The notes under the pieces were generated by a model, which saw only the letters and a list, made by a program, of their open reading frames with translations, was not told where the DNA came from and did no database searches. Positions 12,886 through 23,764 of a stretch of 64,000 bases of DNA are shown in pieces; position 1 is the stretch's first letter; each line of letters begins with the position of its first letter. Origin of the DNA: Parapristionchus giblindavisi. Its lineage: Eukaryota > Nematoda > Chromadorea > Rhabditida > Diplogasteridae. The stretch covers positions 1,521,501 through 1,585,500 of the forward strand of contig CALSFV010000206.1 in the NCBI GenBank assembly GCA_943737045.1, given 5' to 3'. Position numbers and translations under genes: made by a program.

Positions 12886-12980
12886 AGTGATCATGAATCA
12901 TGTATCAAATCTTTGTAAATCTCTATGACTCATCAGGGCAATCAGTTCCTATACAAAACGGTGTTTATTTACCGTGAACA
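12886..12980. promoter_or_regulatory. Conserved block upstream of srt copy B
   Basis: Matches 5018-5112 (upstream of copy A) and about 30228-30325 (upstream of copy C), including TCATGAATCAT, TACAAAACG and TTTACCGTGAA. In copy A it is only 110-200 bp above the start codon. Here MITE and foldback insertions (11447-12336) have pushed it to about 1.6 kb. Its regulatory role is inferred from conservation alone. Confidence 0.4.
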
Positions 12981-13047
12981 CCAACAAAAATGTTCTCTGA
13001 AATCGCATAAAAAATGATAATCTTTAAAAAAAATTGACTACAATCAC

Positions 13048-15032
13048 CGTAATTAAGAGAGATGGCCGTTAAGACTCGACCACCCCCCGGACACGTGAGC
13101 TAGCAATGAGAACTGGGAGTCCATACTTGGGTGTTAGGAGTGCCCCCGGCCCTTATTACAGAAAACGGCTGAAATTTCCTGTTTGTGCCCTCAGGCTATT
13201 AGAAAAAATAATTTTTAAAAAAAACTTTAAAAAATCATAATTTCTCAAATTGTTGAGATGAACTCTAAATACCATCTGCGATGCGTCTAGGGTACACAGT
13301 GCTTGCTAATTCACTATTAGCATCGAATGTGCGTTGATTCCTAAACCACTTTTTTGACTCAAAATTTTGGTTTTTTCGAAAAAATCATCCCTTGTGAGTG
13401 CCCAAAATTTCCGACCAGGTATTGTAGCCTAAGCAATTCTGCATTGATTTAACTTAAAACTGAGTTCTTTCCGATCGACCATTTTGTCGAATTTTTTGTT
13501 CGAACTTCCGTCATCGATGGTTTTCCCGAACAAATGCTGTATTTTCCAAACAATTGATGCGGAATTGTGGTTTACACAAAGTTTCGAGGTGAGACCAGTA
13601 AAATGACACAAGAAGCCCATCACTTGGATCAATTTGAAAATTTCGATTTTCATGACCCAGGGGTCATTGTCTGAAAATTTCAAAATTTCTCAAGTTTGAA
13701 ATGTTTTCATTTATGCGGCTTATTGTGAAGTACTAATGATGTGAATAATATTCAGCCAATGCTCAATGGCTGATCTCTCCTTTCAACCATTTTTTTGAAA
13801 AATTTCGTTTTGAATGCATGCGAAAAATCAGAGTTGTGTTTGAATCAGTTTCCAACTTGCTTTCTCTAACATTCTGTCATAGTACTATGCAATGTACATA
13901 ATCAATATGAAAATCGTTCATTTTCGAAAATTTAAAAAATTCAATTTGAGTGCCTACTTTCATGACAAATTTCTATAATATTGCAATTTTTCGACTCGAA
14001 TGCTGCGACAATGAGCAAATGACAATGACAATGTGAAGTTTCATGATGAGTAAACGTAGTAGAACTGGAATCCCGGCATTCGGCTCACGTTGGAAAAATC
14101 GATTTCCATGACCCCGGGGTCATGGTAAAAAAATATGAATTTTTTGAAATCAACGATTTTCATATTGATTATGTACATTGCAAAGTACTATGACAGAATG
14201 TTACAGAAAGCAAGTTGGAAACCGATTCAAATACAATTCTGATTTTTTGCACACAATCAGAATGAAAATTTTCGAAAAAATAGTTGAAAGGAGAGATCAG
14301 CCATTGGGCATTGGCTGAATATTATTCACATCATTAGTATTTCACAATAAGCCACATAAATGAAAACATTTCAAACTTGAGAAATGTCGAAATTTTCGGA
14401 CCATGACCCCCGGGTCATGAAAATCGAAATTTTCAAATTGATTCAAGTGATTTGCTTCTTGTGTCATTTTACTCGTCTCACCTCTAAACTTTGAGTGGAC
14501 CACAATTCCGCACCAATCGTTTGGAAAATACAGCATTTGTTCGGGAAAACCATCGATGATGGAAGTTCGAGCAAAAAATTCGACAAAATGGTCGATCGGG
14601 AAGAACCCAGTATTACGTTGAATCAATGCAGAATTGCTTAGGCTACAATACCTGGTCGGAAATTTTGGGCACTCACTAAAACAAGGGATGATTTGTCCGA
14701 AAAAACCAAAATATTGAGTCAAAAAAGTGGTTTAGGAATCAACGCACATTCGATGCTAATAGTGAATTAGCAAGCACTGTGTACCCTAGACGCATCGCAG
14801 ATGGTATTTAGACTTCCTCTCAACAATTTGAGAAATTATGATTTTTTAAAGTTTTTTTTAAAAATTATTTTTTCTAATAGCCTGAGGGCACAAACAGGAA
14901 ATTTCAGCCGTTTTCTGTAATAAGGGCCGGGGGCACTCCTAACACCTAAGTATGGACTCCCAGTTCTCATTGCTAGCGCACGTGTCCGGGGGTGGTCGAA
15001 TATGATCGAGTCTTAGGAAACAGGCCTCTTAA
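13048..15032. mobile_element. 2-kb palindromic foldback element
   Basis: Arms of about 880 bp (13050-13930 and 14150-15032) are inverted copies around a spacer near 14040. The outer ends contain CCCCCGGACACGTG and its complement, then TGAGAACTGGGAGTCCATAC and its complement. Inner blocks include a pair of CATGACCC-type motifs. Minus-strand open frames of 84 and 126 codons in the two arms are in part the same sequence seen twice, with no recognisable domain. This is the longest inverted repeat in the window. Confidence 0.8.
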
Positions 15033-15327
15033 ATGAAAATTCCATCTAAAAAATTATTCAGACTACACATCGCGAACAAAGACCAAGGGCGTGTCATTGC
15101 CATCCTTCCCCTTCCATCGTACAGCTCGAACCTCTTATTACGGCCTCTTCTCCGACGTCCAACGGCAACTCGATGGGCACGATTTCAAGAACGGGGCCTA
15201 CTCAAACGCGCCATTACCCAGTACCGCGCCTTTAAGTTCTTGGAGTTGTACGCTGTTGGGATACGGTCCCAGCAGGGGAGATAGACGAAGGTCATCGCTG
15301 ATAATGGCCAATATCTGTCATCATTCG

Positions 15328-15812
15328 GGGGGGGGGGGGATCGTTTCGGCAACGAATCATAAATCGGTTGTGAGATGGCCTATGGCAACAAAAATTGTAC
15401 CGTTGTTATCAGTAGGAGTGTACGGTATTGGGCTACCGTAACCGTCGGGAATCGCGAACGGTTCATAGATGAAAATTGCCGAAGTCGAAAAATTCATTAT
15501 GATCCGAGACCAAATACTACTTTCCATTATATCAAGGGAGAGCCAACTTTTATCTTTCTGGATACCGTAACCCGAATTACCGTAATCAAACCGGGAATTG
15601 CCGTGAACTACAATGTTATAGCGAAATTCACGGCAAATCCCGGTTTGAAAAAAATCAGTTCGCGATTCGTGACGGTTACGGTAGCCCAATACCGTACACT
15701 CCTACTGATAACAATGATACAACTTTTGTTGCATAGGTCATCTCCCAACCGATGTTTGATCCGTTGCCGAAACGATCGTTGCCGAAACGATCGTTGCCGA
15801 AATGATCGACCG
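15328..15812. mobile_element. Foldback element, GATCG/CCGTAACC family, copy 2
   Basis: Shorter relative of 11683-12336. It begins in a G-run followed by GATCGTTTCGGCAACG and ends in three tandem copies of a CGATCGTTGCCGAAA unit. The inner blocks TACGGTATTGGGCTACCGTA and its complement are shared between the arms. Confidence 0.75.
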
Positions 15813-15940
15813 CCGATCATTCGCCTGTCTATTCATGCGATGCACGAAAAACAGTCTGACCAAAAATGTCCTTACTTTCTAACGAAACAAATACACATGG
15901 AGAAAATAATATAATATCCTATTTCATTAATGACTCTGGT

Positions 15941-16141
15941 ATTTCCAAACTAGTAGTTTACTTACGTGACGTCACAGACAAGCAGTTTACTGTTAGTTTA
16001 CTACTAGTGAAAGAACATTTGACGAAATGCATTACCGTGTTATACATCACTACTAGTAAACTCACGTTTAACTAGCCGTAGACTTGCAAGTCTACGGCTA
16101 GTGGGAATGATAAGTAAACTACTAGTTTGGAAATACCAGAG
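15941..16141. repeat. 200-bp MITE with nested perfect palindrome
   Basis: Outer inverted repeat TCTGGTATTTCCAAACTAGT and its complement bound the element. Inside, from about 16070 to 16101, is a perfect inverted pair CTAGCCGTAGACTTG / CAAGTCTACGGCTAG. Several ACTAGTAGTTTACT motifs recur in both orientations. Confidence 0.75.
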
Positions 16142-16473
16142 GATCCGTCAAATTTCTCAATATTTTGATATTGAAGATCTCTTATTAGAAATGGAATTTC
16201 ATGGTGAGATTGAACTTACAACTTATTTTTAGTATTGAGTTCTTTTACGTGATATGTAAATGGATTATTGGTTCTTTCAAATTGTAAACGTCATTCAATT
16301 TCATATATCTATGAAGCAGATATCTTCAATGTCCATCAACTGTGTTTGACCTCGAATTTGTTTGTGTTCATGTTTATTATAAACATACAAAGAAATAATG
16401 ATAAGTCTCCAATAGAAGTGAGAGATCAAGTAATATGAATTGGAATTAATATTATGAATACAGAATAGATCAT

Positions 16474-17858
16474 TTATGCCACATACGGAAGACCTGAATC
16501 CTTGAGTTGTTTCTGAGCCTCTGCATTGAAACTGAAATATATTCAATGATCAAAAGATCAAAGATCAAAGATCAAAGAGTAACTTACACTTCGCCCATCT
16601 TCTCCCAAGCCTTCATAGTCTCATCGTCAAGAGTAGTCTTAGTTCCTAGATATCCGGTGAAGACAGTGAAGAAAGCCTGAATATTTCACTTGCTGAAACA
16701 TCTTTATGATATACCATTTAAAGGGACTGGCACCTTTGTCAACGGTCTCTTCAACGGTCTACGCTCTCTCGTTGTTAAGTAACATAGAAATAGTGTGGGC
16801 AATGAAGAGACCATTGAGTGAGGTCACTCTCCCTTTAAGGCAGACCCCAAGCTTATTTTACTCTCCGCTCTGGCAATACTCTCTCGAAGACAAGGGGAGC
16901 GAGAGAGTGTGGCCAGAGCGTAGAGTTTCAAACTTGCTTGGGTTGTCGTTTTTGTTTAAAAATTGTAAAATATCGATTGATCACAATAGATTACAGTAAA
17001 AATGATACCAGCCACAGAGAAGGATCCATCTTAAATTGACGATGACGATTGATGGTTTCACGAACATATGCCTTGAAGACCTGAATTATTATTGATTAGA
17101 ATCAATCGATAATTACGAGCAAACATCTTGATTGGCGAAGGTCTCGGCAAGAATATGAACAGCTAGAAGAATACGTTGACCTTGTTTCTCAAATCTGTAA
17201 TGAGATGGATGAAGCAGGGGAAGGGAAGGGAAGGGGAGAGGGGCACTAGGTCGAATGATAATAGTTGAATAATAACGGACTGGATGATTGCCATTTGCAT
17301 ATGAGAGACAAGAGCTAATTGTAAGTAATAGAAAAAGAAAGCAAATGGTCATCATCCTGTCGGTTATTATTCAACTGTTCTCATTCTACCTAGTGCCGGG
17401 AGAGGGGATGGAAAGGTAAGGGGAAGGGCAGGCTACCTTTCACTTTTCTGTATATCGTCAGCAGTGTATTCTTGCGCTCCCTTGAAGTAAACACGTAGAG
17501 TGGGATAGTTGGTGAAGAAACTATAATATAATTATTGAAAGGAGAAAAGTCTGATGAGAACCGATGAATAAGAACCGACTGGATGAACCATTTGTATATG
17601 AGAGACAATCGCTAATGAATAAACAAAGTACGCAAATGGTTATCATCCAGTCGGTAATCATTCATCGGTTCTAATTAGAGCTAGTGTCCGAAATGACAAT
17701 ATTCGTATATTTATCAGTTATCTTCATCTGAAGTGCTCTTGAATGAATTTAAGTACTAACTATTTATAGAAGTCTTTTCCATCTTGAACTGACTGAGGAT
17801 CAGTCCCCAGATGAGCTGCCTCCATTGACTTCTTACAAAGACGAGCTACTTCAACCAT
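16474..17858 (-). CDS. glb-1: Nematode globin, GLB-1 ortholog
   Basis: Intracellular oxygen-binding globin of the nematode GLB-1 type. Six exons (17761-17858, 17437-17520, 17125-17194, 17009-17080, 16588-16676 and 16474-16531) sum to 471 nt, giving 156 aa. Conserved stretches in order are FFTNYPTLRVYFKGAQEYTA, QGQRILLAVHILAETFAN (E helix), YVRETINRHRQFKMDPSLW (F helix; the His is the expected proximal heme ligand), FFTVFTGYL and FNAEAQKQL. The start Met follows an ATTATAG acceptor-like site 5 nt upstream, suggesting trans-splicing onto the first exon. MITEs sit in three introns: two back-to-back TTAA elements in intron 4 and CACTAGGT elements in introns 1 and 2/3. All splice phases agree, so the gene looks functional. 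Identity as glb-1 rather than a paralog rests on motif match from memory. Confidence 0.92.
16543..16577. repeat. (GATCAAA)n short tandem repeat
   Basis: About four copies of a 7-bp GATCAAA unit lie in the last intron of glb-1, partly adjoining the acceptor. The same heptamer appears in pairs elsewhere (near 18985, 20440, 28330 and 58790). Confidence 0.8.
16718..16838. repeat. TTAA-flanked MITE, family 1, in glb-1 intron
   Basis: Palindromic element TTAAAGGGACTGG ... CTCCCTTTAA with inner GGTCTCTTCAACGG and CTCTCTCGTTGTTA blocks. Family members are 22320-22433, 24345-24461, 25209-25390 and 27545-27665. It shares its right-hand TTAA with the next element, so two MITEs from different families are inserted head to tail in one intron. 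Confidence 0.8.
16835..16959. repeat. TTAA-flanked MITE, family 2, in glb-1 intron
   Basis: Starts TTAAGGCAGACCCCAAGC and ends with the complementary GCTTGGGTTGTCG...TTAA. It abuts the family 1 element and uses the same TTAA. Confidence 0.8.
17244..17395. repeat. CACTAGGTCG MITE, copy in glb-1 intron
   Basis: A 150-bp palindrome with termini CACTAGGTCGAATGAT and ATTCTACCTAGTG. It contains GGACTGGATGAT and its complement. Related copies are at 17551-17695 and 24732-24877. Confidence 0.8.
17551..17695. repeat. CACTAGGTCG MITE, degenerate copy in glb-1 intron 1
   Basis: Inner arms GAACCGATGAATAAGAACCG / CGGTAATCATTCATCGGTTC are clear. The left terminus is eroded and the right terminus reads GCTAGTG. 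Confidence 0.7.
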
Positions 17859-18014
17859 GTTCACTATAATATGAATGATTAGCAATAGTATGGGTATGAA
17901 TATGGATATGAATGAATATGGATGATTAATGATTAACAATTGTAAGTGCCTAGAATATCTCAAGTAGCTATATAGGACACAAAAATATAGAGAGAATAGA
18001 ATGAAGATCGTGAT

Positions 18015-18072
18015 CCGTATAGGACGGACAAACCAAATTACCGCGGTCGTTTGGTTTGTCCGTCCTATACGG
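18015..18072. repeat. Perfect 23-bp inverted repeat near glb-1 5' end
   Basis: CCGTATAGGACGGACAAACC and its exact complement flank a 12-bp spacer containing ACCGCGGT, about 155 bp upstream of the glb-1 start codon. It could be a tiny MITE or a promoter hairpin; the sequence alone does not decide. Confidence 0.7.
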
Positions 18073-18548
18073 TTAAGTAATGAAGATAGTCACATTGACT
18101 ATTTGGACGGGGTGGACAATTCGACCACGCCCCTAACATCAATAAATGTTTTCTAAAGTGGGGAGGTCCAAGGATCCTAGACGGTTTATATAGGAGGCGC
18201 GACAATGAATGGTGTAAAGAGCGATAGGGAGGAAGGAGGGATCTCTGATCTGTGACATAGTGAACACATGCTAGATAAGAGTAAGAGAAGAGACGAAGAG
18301 ATGGTTAGAGTGAGTGAACGAGGAAGTAGACGGGATAGATAGTCACGTAATAGATTGTTATGATGATCTCATTGATGATTGATCTCATCACGTTAGGTCA
18401 AAATGTGAGAGAAACAGGAATAACAGGGGCAAAAGAAATGACGAGGCGACTTCCCCCAAGAATTTGGTGCGCGGTTTGGTGTGTTTTCCTAATTTCATGA
18501 TAAAGAACCGATCAGTGTGAGCAATGAAACATTGGAGAGTGGAGATGC

Positions 18549-18616
18549 ATTGAAAGCCGGTTGGTAAGATACCGTTATCTTCGCCTTCAGGTCGCAGGTT
18601 CAATTCCATGCGGCGC
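18549..18616 (+). ncRNA. tRNA-like sequence, degenerate
   Basis: An A-box-like GGTTGGTAAGATACCG and a B-box GGTTCAATTCC are spaced as in a tRNA gene. The acceptor stem does not pair well and the downstream sequence has no CCA-side match, so I read it as a tRNA-derived repeat rather than a working tRNA. Confidence 0.45.
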
Positions 18617-18789
18617 GCAAAACATTTGCTGAATTTTCGATCGCTGTCTCGCAATTACAGAGGCTGAACTAACGAGAACTGCCTTGTGTAGTCCGTAGTC
18701 TATGTTCTAGATATTAAACAATTGAGTAAAATATTGATTATAAAAGGGATAAGGGAGGTTAATATCGGGTGGGGGTTTTAAGCTCACAT

Positions 18790-20625
18790 TCGGTTAACCG
18801 ATCTCACAATGTTTATTTATTTTATTTTTTTATCATACATCGCCAAGATGTTTCAGCAAGTAGAAAACGATATAAATGAAGAAGATTTGCACAAGGAAAT
18901 AAAATGGGGGAGAATAGACATTGGGAAAATAGGGAAGGTGAAGATGGTCTGGGAAGACTCAATAACGTATTCTCTAGTACCAAGATCAAAGATCAGCGTG
19001 GGATCAATGATGTAGTGTGGATGAGGCCCTAGCGGGAAGACGACCGCATAAGTCAGCATAGGCAGACGGACGTGGCAAAAGGAACTTGTACATGAGACAA
19101 AGTATAGAGGTGAGAAATATCAAAAAAAAATAATAAAAATAAACCGTTCCAAACCGTAGACGACCGTTTAACATTCTTTGAACGAGAACGTGACATATAC
19201 CTATCAAAAAGTGGTTTATTCAATTTCGTACAATTCCAAAATGATCCTAGCGCATATTTTGTTTGGACAACTCCGACATGGTTTGAAATTTGAATAAACA
19301 ATTACGTATGAACTCTCTCAACTGAGGCTCTAATTGTAAGAGTGGAAGGAATTTTATTCGTCTATTATTATCTCATTCGAAGGATTCACTGATGTCACTC
19401 TTTTTCCATACTTTATTATTCTTTGAAAAAAGACTAGAATGTTTGTATTGTTACGCCCTCCCGACGAGGAGAGGGATAGAGATTGTTCATTGTTGTGTGA
19501 TAGTAGAGATGATGGATGGCTGTTATGATTGTCTCTCTGTGTGAGGGGGACATAGGAAAGGGCAGATGGGAAAGACAATGGGGTCGAAACAATGTTCATC
19601 AAAAATACCTTTGACTTTCTATCACAGATATCTATCACTTTTGAAAAGTATCTAAAATTCGGTATATGCTATTTATGGTGTATGTGTATACTATTAGTTT
19701 GAGTTTATTGTTAGATGATGTGAATAATCAAAGAACAACTACGTATACATACATATAGACGATACAAATAGTTAGAGAGCATGTAAGAGTTGTTTTGAAA
19801 GTTTTGCAGAATAGATGACGAATACATATTATAAGATGAAAAGAGAAACAAAGAGATATTGATTGCAACACAATTTAGCGAATCATCTCTTAAAAATAAT
19901 AACTTCAGTTTTATAATATGTATTTTTTTGATTTGTCGGAATGCTTCTTACAAATATTATAGACCGCGAAGAAAATAGATGAAAGATACTTTTTGTTTGA
20001 ATGATTAGATATTACTGTCCGTATAAAGTGTACTTGCATAAGAAAATGACAAACTGTATGTAAATATCGAGACAACGAGCGCCTGTACTCTCTTGTCTAA
20101 CACTCGATTACCTTTAAAAGAGATCGTTGATAGTTCATGAACTATGCAAAACAGGAAATAATCATTGCGGACGCTCTGGTACAAATAAAACATTTTTATA
20201 CGCTCAATAGACTATAAATTTCGATATTGGACGATTTTGAAGCGTTATTTCTTTTAGGAAAAACAATTAAAGTTAGACGTACTTTGTAATCTTAATTAGT
20301 AATTTATGTATTGATATTTTGCCCCTTTTAACCATGTCTCATCTGCAAGTTCCTTATTGGCATGTCAGTTCCCGTCTACACTGACTTATACAGTCCTCTT
20401 TCCACCAGGGCCTCATCCACCCTAAATCATTGATCCCACTCTGATCTTTGATCTTGGCACTTGAGAAAACGTTAATGAGACATCCTTGACCATCTTCACC
20501 TTCCCCCCATTTCACTTTGTCCATTGTCCCCTTTTTATTTCCCCGTGTGCAGATTTCTTAATTTTAATTCGTTCATTTTACTTGTTGAAACATCTTCATG
20601 ATGTATGATAAATAAAATTAAAATA
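18790..20625. repeat. Long inverted duplication, separated arms
   Basis: About 270 bp at 18790-19060 recurs inverted at about 20370-20625. Shared features include AGATGTTTCAGCAAGTA / TACTTGTTGAAACATCTTC, GATCAAAGATCAG and GGGATCAATGAT. The 1.3 kb between the arms holds no recognisable gene. It contains part of a dispersed repeat (19990-20215). Confidence 0.6.
19990..20215. repeat. Dispersed repeat, copy 1 of 3
   Basis: The block with AAAAGAGATCG...AAACAGGAAATA...CATTGCGGACGCTC recurs at about 29790-29975 and, inverted, at about 39685-39880. It has no coding potential that agrees between copies. Confidence 0.65.
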
Positions 20626-20865
20626 AAACATACACACCCACAGATAGAGACAGACGTGCCTATAAAATGTATACGTCTGTCTGTTCTTTTGCATGCGTAT
20701 GTCATTGACATTATTGGGGACCTCTTGTAAACAATTGCAATATTTGAAACCATAGATCATATCGACGCGTCCACAGTGGTGTCTAATGGTTCTTCGTCAC
20801 GGCTCCTATTGAACGGACCAAGTAAATCAAGTTATGCTGAGATAGTCGATTTTTTCTGGCGTATT

Positions 20866-20961
20866 GCATCGTTACATTTGCCTTACGTTGTGAAGACGTA
20901 ACCACCTCTGCTGCGTATCCGTCTTTACGACGGAGGTTACGGCGTGAGGCGAATGTAACGA
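20866..20961. repeat. Short palindromic MITE, CGTTACATT family
   Basis: GCATCGTTACATTTGCCTTA pairs with GGCGAATGTAACGAG, with inner GTAACC...GGTTAC. A second copy is at about 48416-48518. Confidence 0.65.
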
Positions 20962-20995
20962 GACATACACTACCTTACTCTCTTGGTTTGAAAAA

Positions 20996-21155
20996 TCTTA
21001 GACTATAGAAGATACCGAAACGTTGTTGGCCTCACAGTTTGCACAATAACCCTTCATCAAGTAGTGAGGCACGGGATGTCAAGAAGCCATCGACCGCAAC
21101 AGCAAATAAATTCATCCTTAATGTGGTCGATGAACTAGGGGCTCACCGGATCTGT
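20996..21155. repeat. Dispersed repeat shared with 35955-36115
   Basis: The block around GAAACGTTGTTGGCCTCACA and CAGTTTGCACAATAACCC recurs inverted near 35960-36110 inside the decayed mariner insertion. Confidence 0.5.
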
Positions 21156-21269
21156 AACAACGTCTCTTCTACCAGAATTATACTAGATGAACTATGATAA
21201 TTTAATTTAAATGTGTGCTCCAAAAACACAAGGACTTATGTTACAACCTAACTATTGCCATTTCTAAAT

Positions 21270-22560
21270 TCTAAAATTTAGTAGCACATGGTTTACCCTA
21301 GGTTTCGTATGTGATTGCTGCGCGTGTGTATTTGAATACTACTGTATATTTACTGTATAATTGTCGTCAAATTTCGCTTCCTTCCTTGTCATTGAATTCT
21401 GACTTTATTATGATTGTTTTTATTATATTTATGATGCGAGATTTTCGGTTCCGCTACAATTTCTCTGTATAGTGCACGTGCGTCATTTCTTTTAGTACAG
21501 TTCTATAAGTGAACAAACAATAAAAATAAGATATTTATTTGTTTTCAGATCATCGTAAGAACTTATTGTCAGATTTAAAACAAATGGATAAATAAATATG
21601 AATCATGGATTTTTCACTGATTGAATGGAAGACATCTCTGTATAGTGCACGTGCGTCATTTCTTTTAAAGTACAGTTCAATACATAAGTGAACAAACAAT
21701 AAAAGTAAGATATTTATTTGTTTTCAGATCATCGTAAGAACTTGTTGTCACAAACAAATGGATAAATAAATATGAATCATGGATTTTTCACTGATTGAAT
21801 GGAAGACAACAATAAATACAATTTTTTTTTCAAGCAATGAACAGAATTTTGAGGCTTAAAGGACGGGAAAGTGTTTGGAAATTGAGTGTAGCGCACGAAA
21901 AGTGAATGGGAGTAGGAAGGCTTCGTGTCATTCTTTCTAGATAAACGATAAACGATTCTTAAGATCTGCCGAATCCTGTGGTATACAGATTCTTGCTACA
22001 CGGCGAAAGGTTAAAATGACTGTACATGGTCGGCATAACTCAAAAATCGTTTAAAACTCACGTTTCCTTTTATGGTGAATATATAATTTATGCCATAGGA
22101 TGACCTTATTTATGCTCAAGTGCAATCAATCAATTAGATTTTGACATGAACAGAAGAAATCGCCACTCGAGTGGAGTTGGCCGTCTTGTTTGATATCGAA
22201 CTAGCACATATCATTCGTCTGAGAAGGTTGTAATTTAGAATTTATAAATAGAACGAATAAATTCGGATCAGAGATCGTAATCATGAACGCTGGAAAACCG
22301 TTTGGCTTAGGATTTTTGATTAAAGGGAGCGTTACCCGGGTCTCTTCATTGCGCATACTATTTCTCTGTTCGCTAACAACGAGAGAGCATAGGCCGTTGA
22401 AGAGACCGTTGAGAGAGGTTACGCTCATTTTAACACCTATGGTTGTGACGTAATTCTCTCATAGTCAGTCAAACGATTTATTATGCGTAGGTTGAAAATA
22501 TGTTTTTTTTTTGCAAACGAGACTAGTTCGGATGATAGACCATGAATAGACATGGTCCAT
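21270..22560. repeat. Segmental duplication of the srt-C 3' flank
   Basis: Parallels about 23765-24730 in the same order: a GTGATTGCTGC block, TGTATAGTGCACGTGCGTC, AATTGAGTGTAGCG, a TTAA MITE and the CAGTCAAACGATTTATTATGCG block that lies just below each srt gene. No receptor exons accompany this copy, so it is an orphan 3' flank. It contains a 172-bp direct tandem duplication (21462-21632 and 21633-21807) that is single-copy at 23930. Confidence 0.7.
22320..22433. repeat. TTAA-flanked MITE, family 1
   Basis: TTAAAGGGAGCGTTACC ... GGTTACGCTCATTTTAA with inner inverted CTCTTC and CTCTCTGTTC blocks. It lies inside the orphan srt 3' flank. Confidence 0.75.
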
Positions 22561-23374
22561 GGTTATCCCATGGGATAGACCCACCCGCAAATTTTCGAAA
22601 AATATCGACTTGCAAACATAATTGATTAATTATGTCCACAAATTTGAAGGAAAGAGTATGATAGCAAATTGAATAAAGGAGTACGAAAATGAGAAGAGTA
22701 CGATCTTTAAGAGTTAAGTGAAGTGATAGTAGTACGCTGTGTCGGAATTTAACGTTAACAAGAACTGAAATATGAATTGATTTAAAAAAATTGATTTTTC
22801 GTTTAGAGAGTCGCGTACCCACAGAGAACACAGTAGGCAATAAGAAATAATAAAATTATAGTGTGAAAGTATGGTTTGGAGGGGTGTATTTTTTAGGCAA
22901 GATTATCGCGTACTGAATTTATCTTTTTCTATTTCCTTGGACTTATATATTTTATCTACATGCACACGCATGCAACGACACATGAAAATGAATATGATCA
23001 AAAATAAATAGGTGATGATAATGACTTCACTGTCTAGAAGAGACTTGCATATAAAGATTATTCTTTGCGTCATTTCTCTTCGCGTACCGACATAGATACC
23101 AATTTTCCACATGGAACTGTAAAGTGAACGCGTTAAACTCATTTGCCAGAGCGTTATCCCATCGTAGGTACCATGGGATAACGCGCTGGAAATCATCTTA
23201 AAAGCGATAATTACTAAATTTCTTGAGTTTCATGTTTTTCTCTGTCGGTACCCGATAACATTGATATACTATGCATGCAATATAGTGCAATATTGACCGA
23301 AATCGCATATTATTTAAATCAGTTCTCGTTCTTACTGTAAGTTAAATAGTCTAACTGTGACTTAGTTATTGCCA

Positions 23375-23509
23375 TATGTGCTGGGGGAAGGCTGTGCGCA
23401 AACCGGGAAATTGTAATTAAAAAACTATGCGCATGGCATTTTTTTGCAGATTTGACTGGCAATTTTCCAAATTTTTACGAGGTAAAGCTCTGCGCAAGGC
23501 TGTGTGCCT
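23375..23509. repeat. TATGTGCTGGGGGAAGG repeat, partial copy
   Basis: Inverted partial copy of the 190-bp element seen complete at 36857-37048 and 55548-55738. It shares GGCTGTGCGCAAACCGGG and CTATGCGCATGGC. Its end is fused directly to the eS27 fragment. Confidence 0.7.
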
Positions 23510-23536
23510 CGAGATGGACAAAACCAAAGTTCAAAA

Positions 23537-23688
23537 CACTCCGCTTTTATTGCCACAAGATTACCACCGTGTTCAGTTACGCTCAATCCATCGTCGTCTG
23601 CGTTGGATGCAACACCGTCCTTTGTCAACCTAATGGTGGAAAGGCTCATCTTACTGGGGGATGCTCGTTCAGAAAGAAGCAGCATTAA
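23537..23688 (+). pseudogene. rps-27: Ribosomal protein eS27 (RPS27) fragment
   Basis: The C-terminal half of small-subunit protein eS27 is unmistakable: [20 protein letters not shown], then [16 protein letters not shown] and the family C-terminus SFRKKQH with a stop. The family normally has a zinc ribbon of two CxxC pairs. Here the second (CVGC) is present, but the first is reduced to a single Cys in FYCHK and the N-terminal third is missing, replaced by an unrelated MITE fragment. There is no intron in the visible part. An AATAAA motif about 50 bp after the stop could be the old polyadenylation signal. It is most simply a 5'-truncated processed pseudogene. Confidence 0.85.
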
Positions 23689-23764
23689 ATCATTCCGATT
23701 GTTACTGATATTTGTTCTTGATATAAAAATAATGCTAAATAAATTTCTAAATTCTTAAATTTAT

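Noticed and set aside
13429..14722. Minus-strand open frames of 84 and 126 codons
   Set aside because: They are largely the same sequence read from the two arms of the 2-kb palindrome, with no domain and different ends.
15357..15914. 179-codon plus-strand open frame with a mirrored minus frame
   Set aside because: It lies across a foldback with repeated CGATCGTTGCCGAAA words; the apparent CRNDRCRNDR repeats are that tandem unit.
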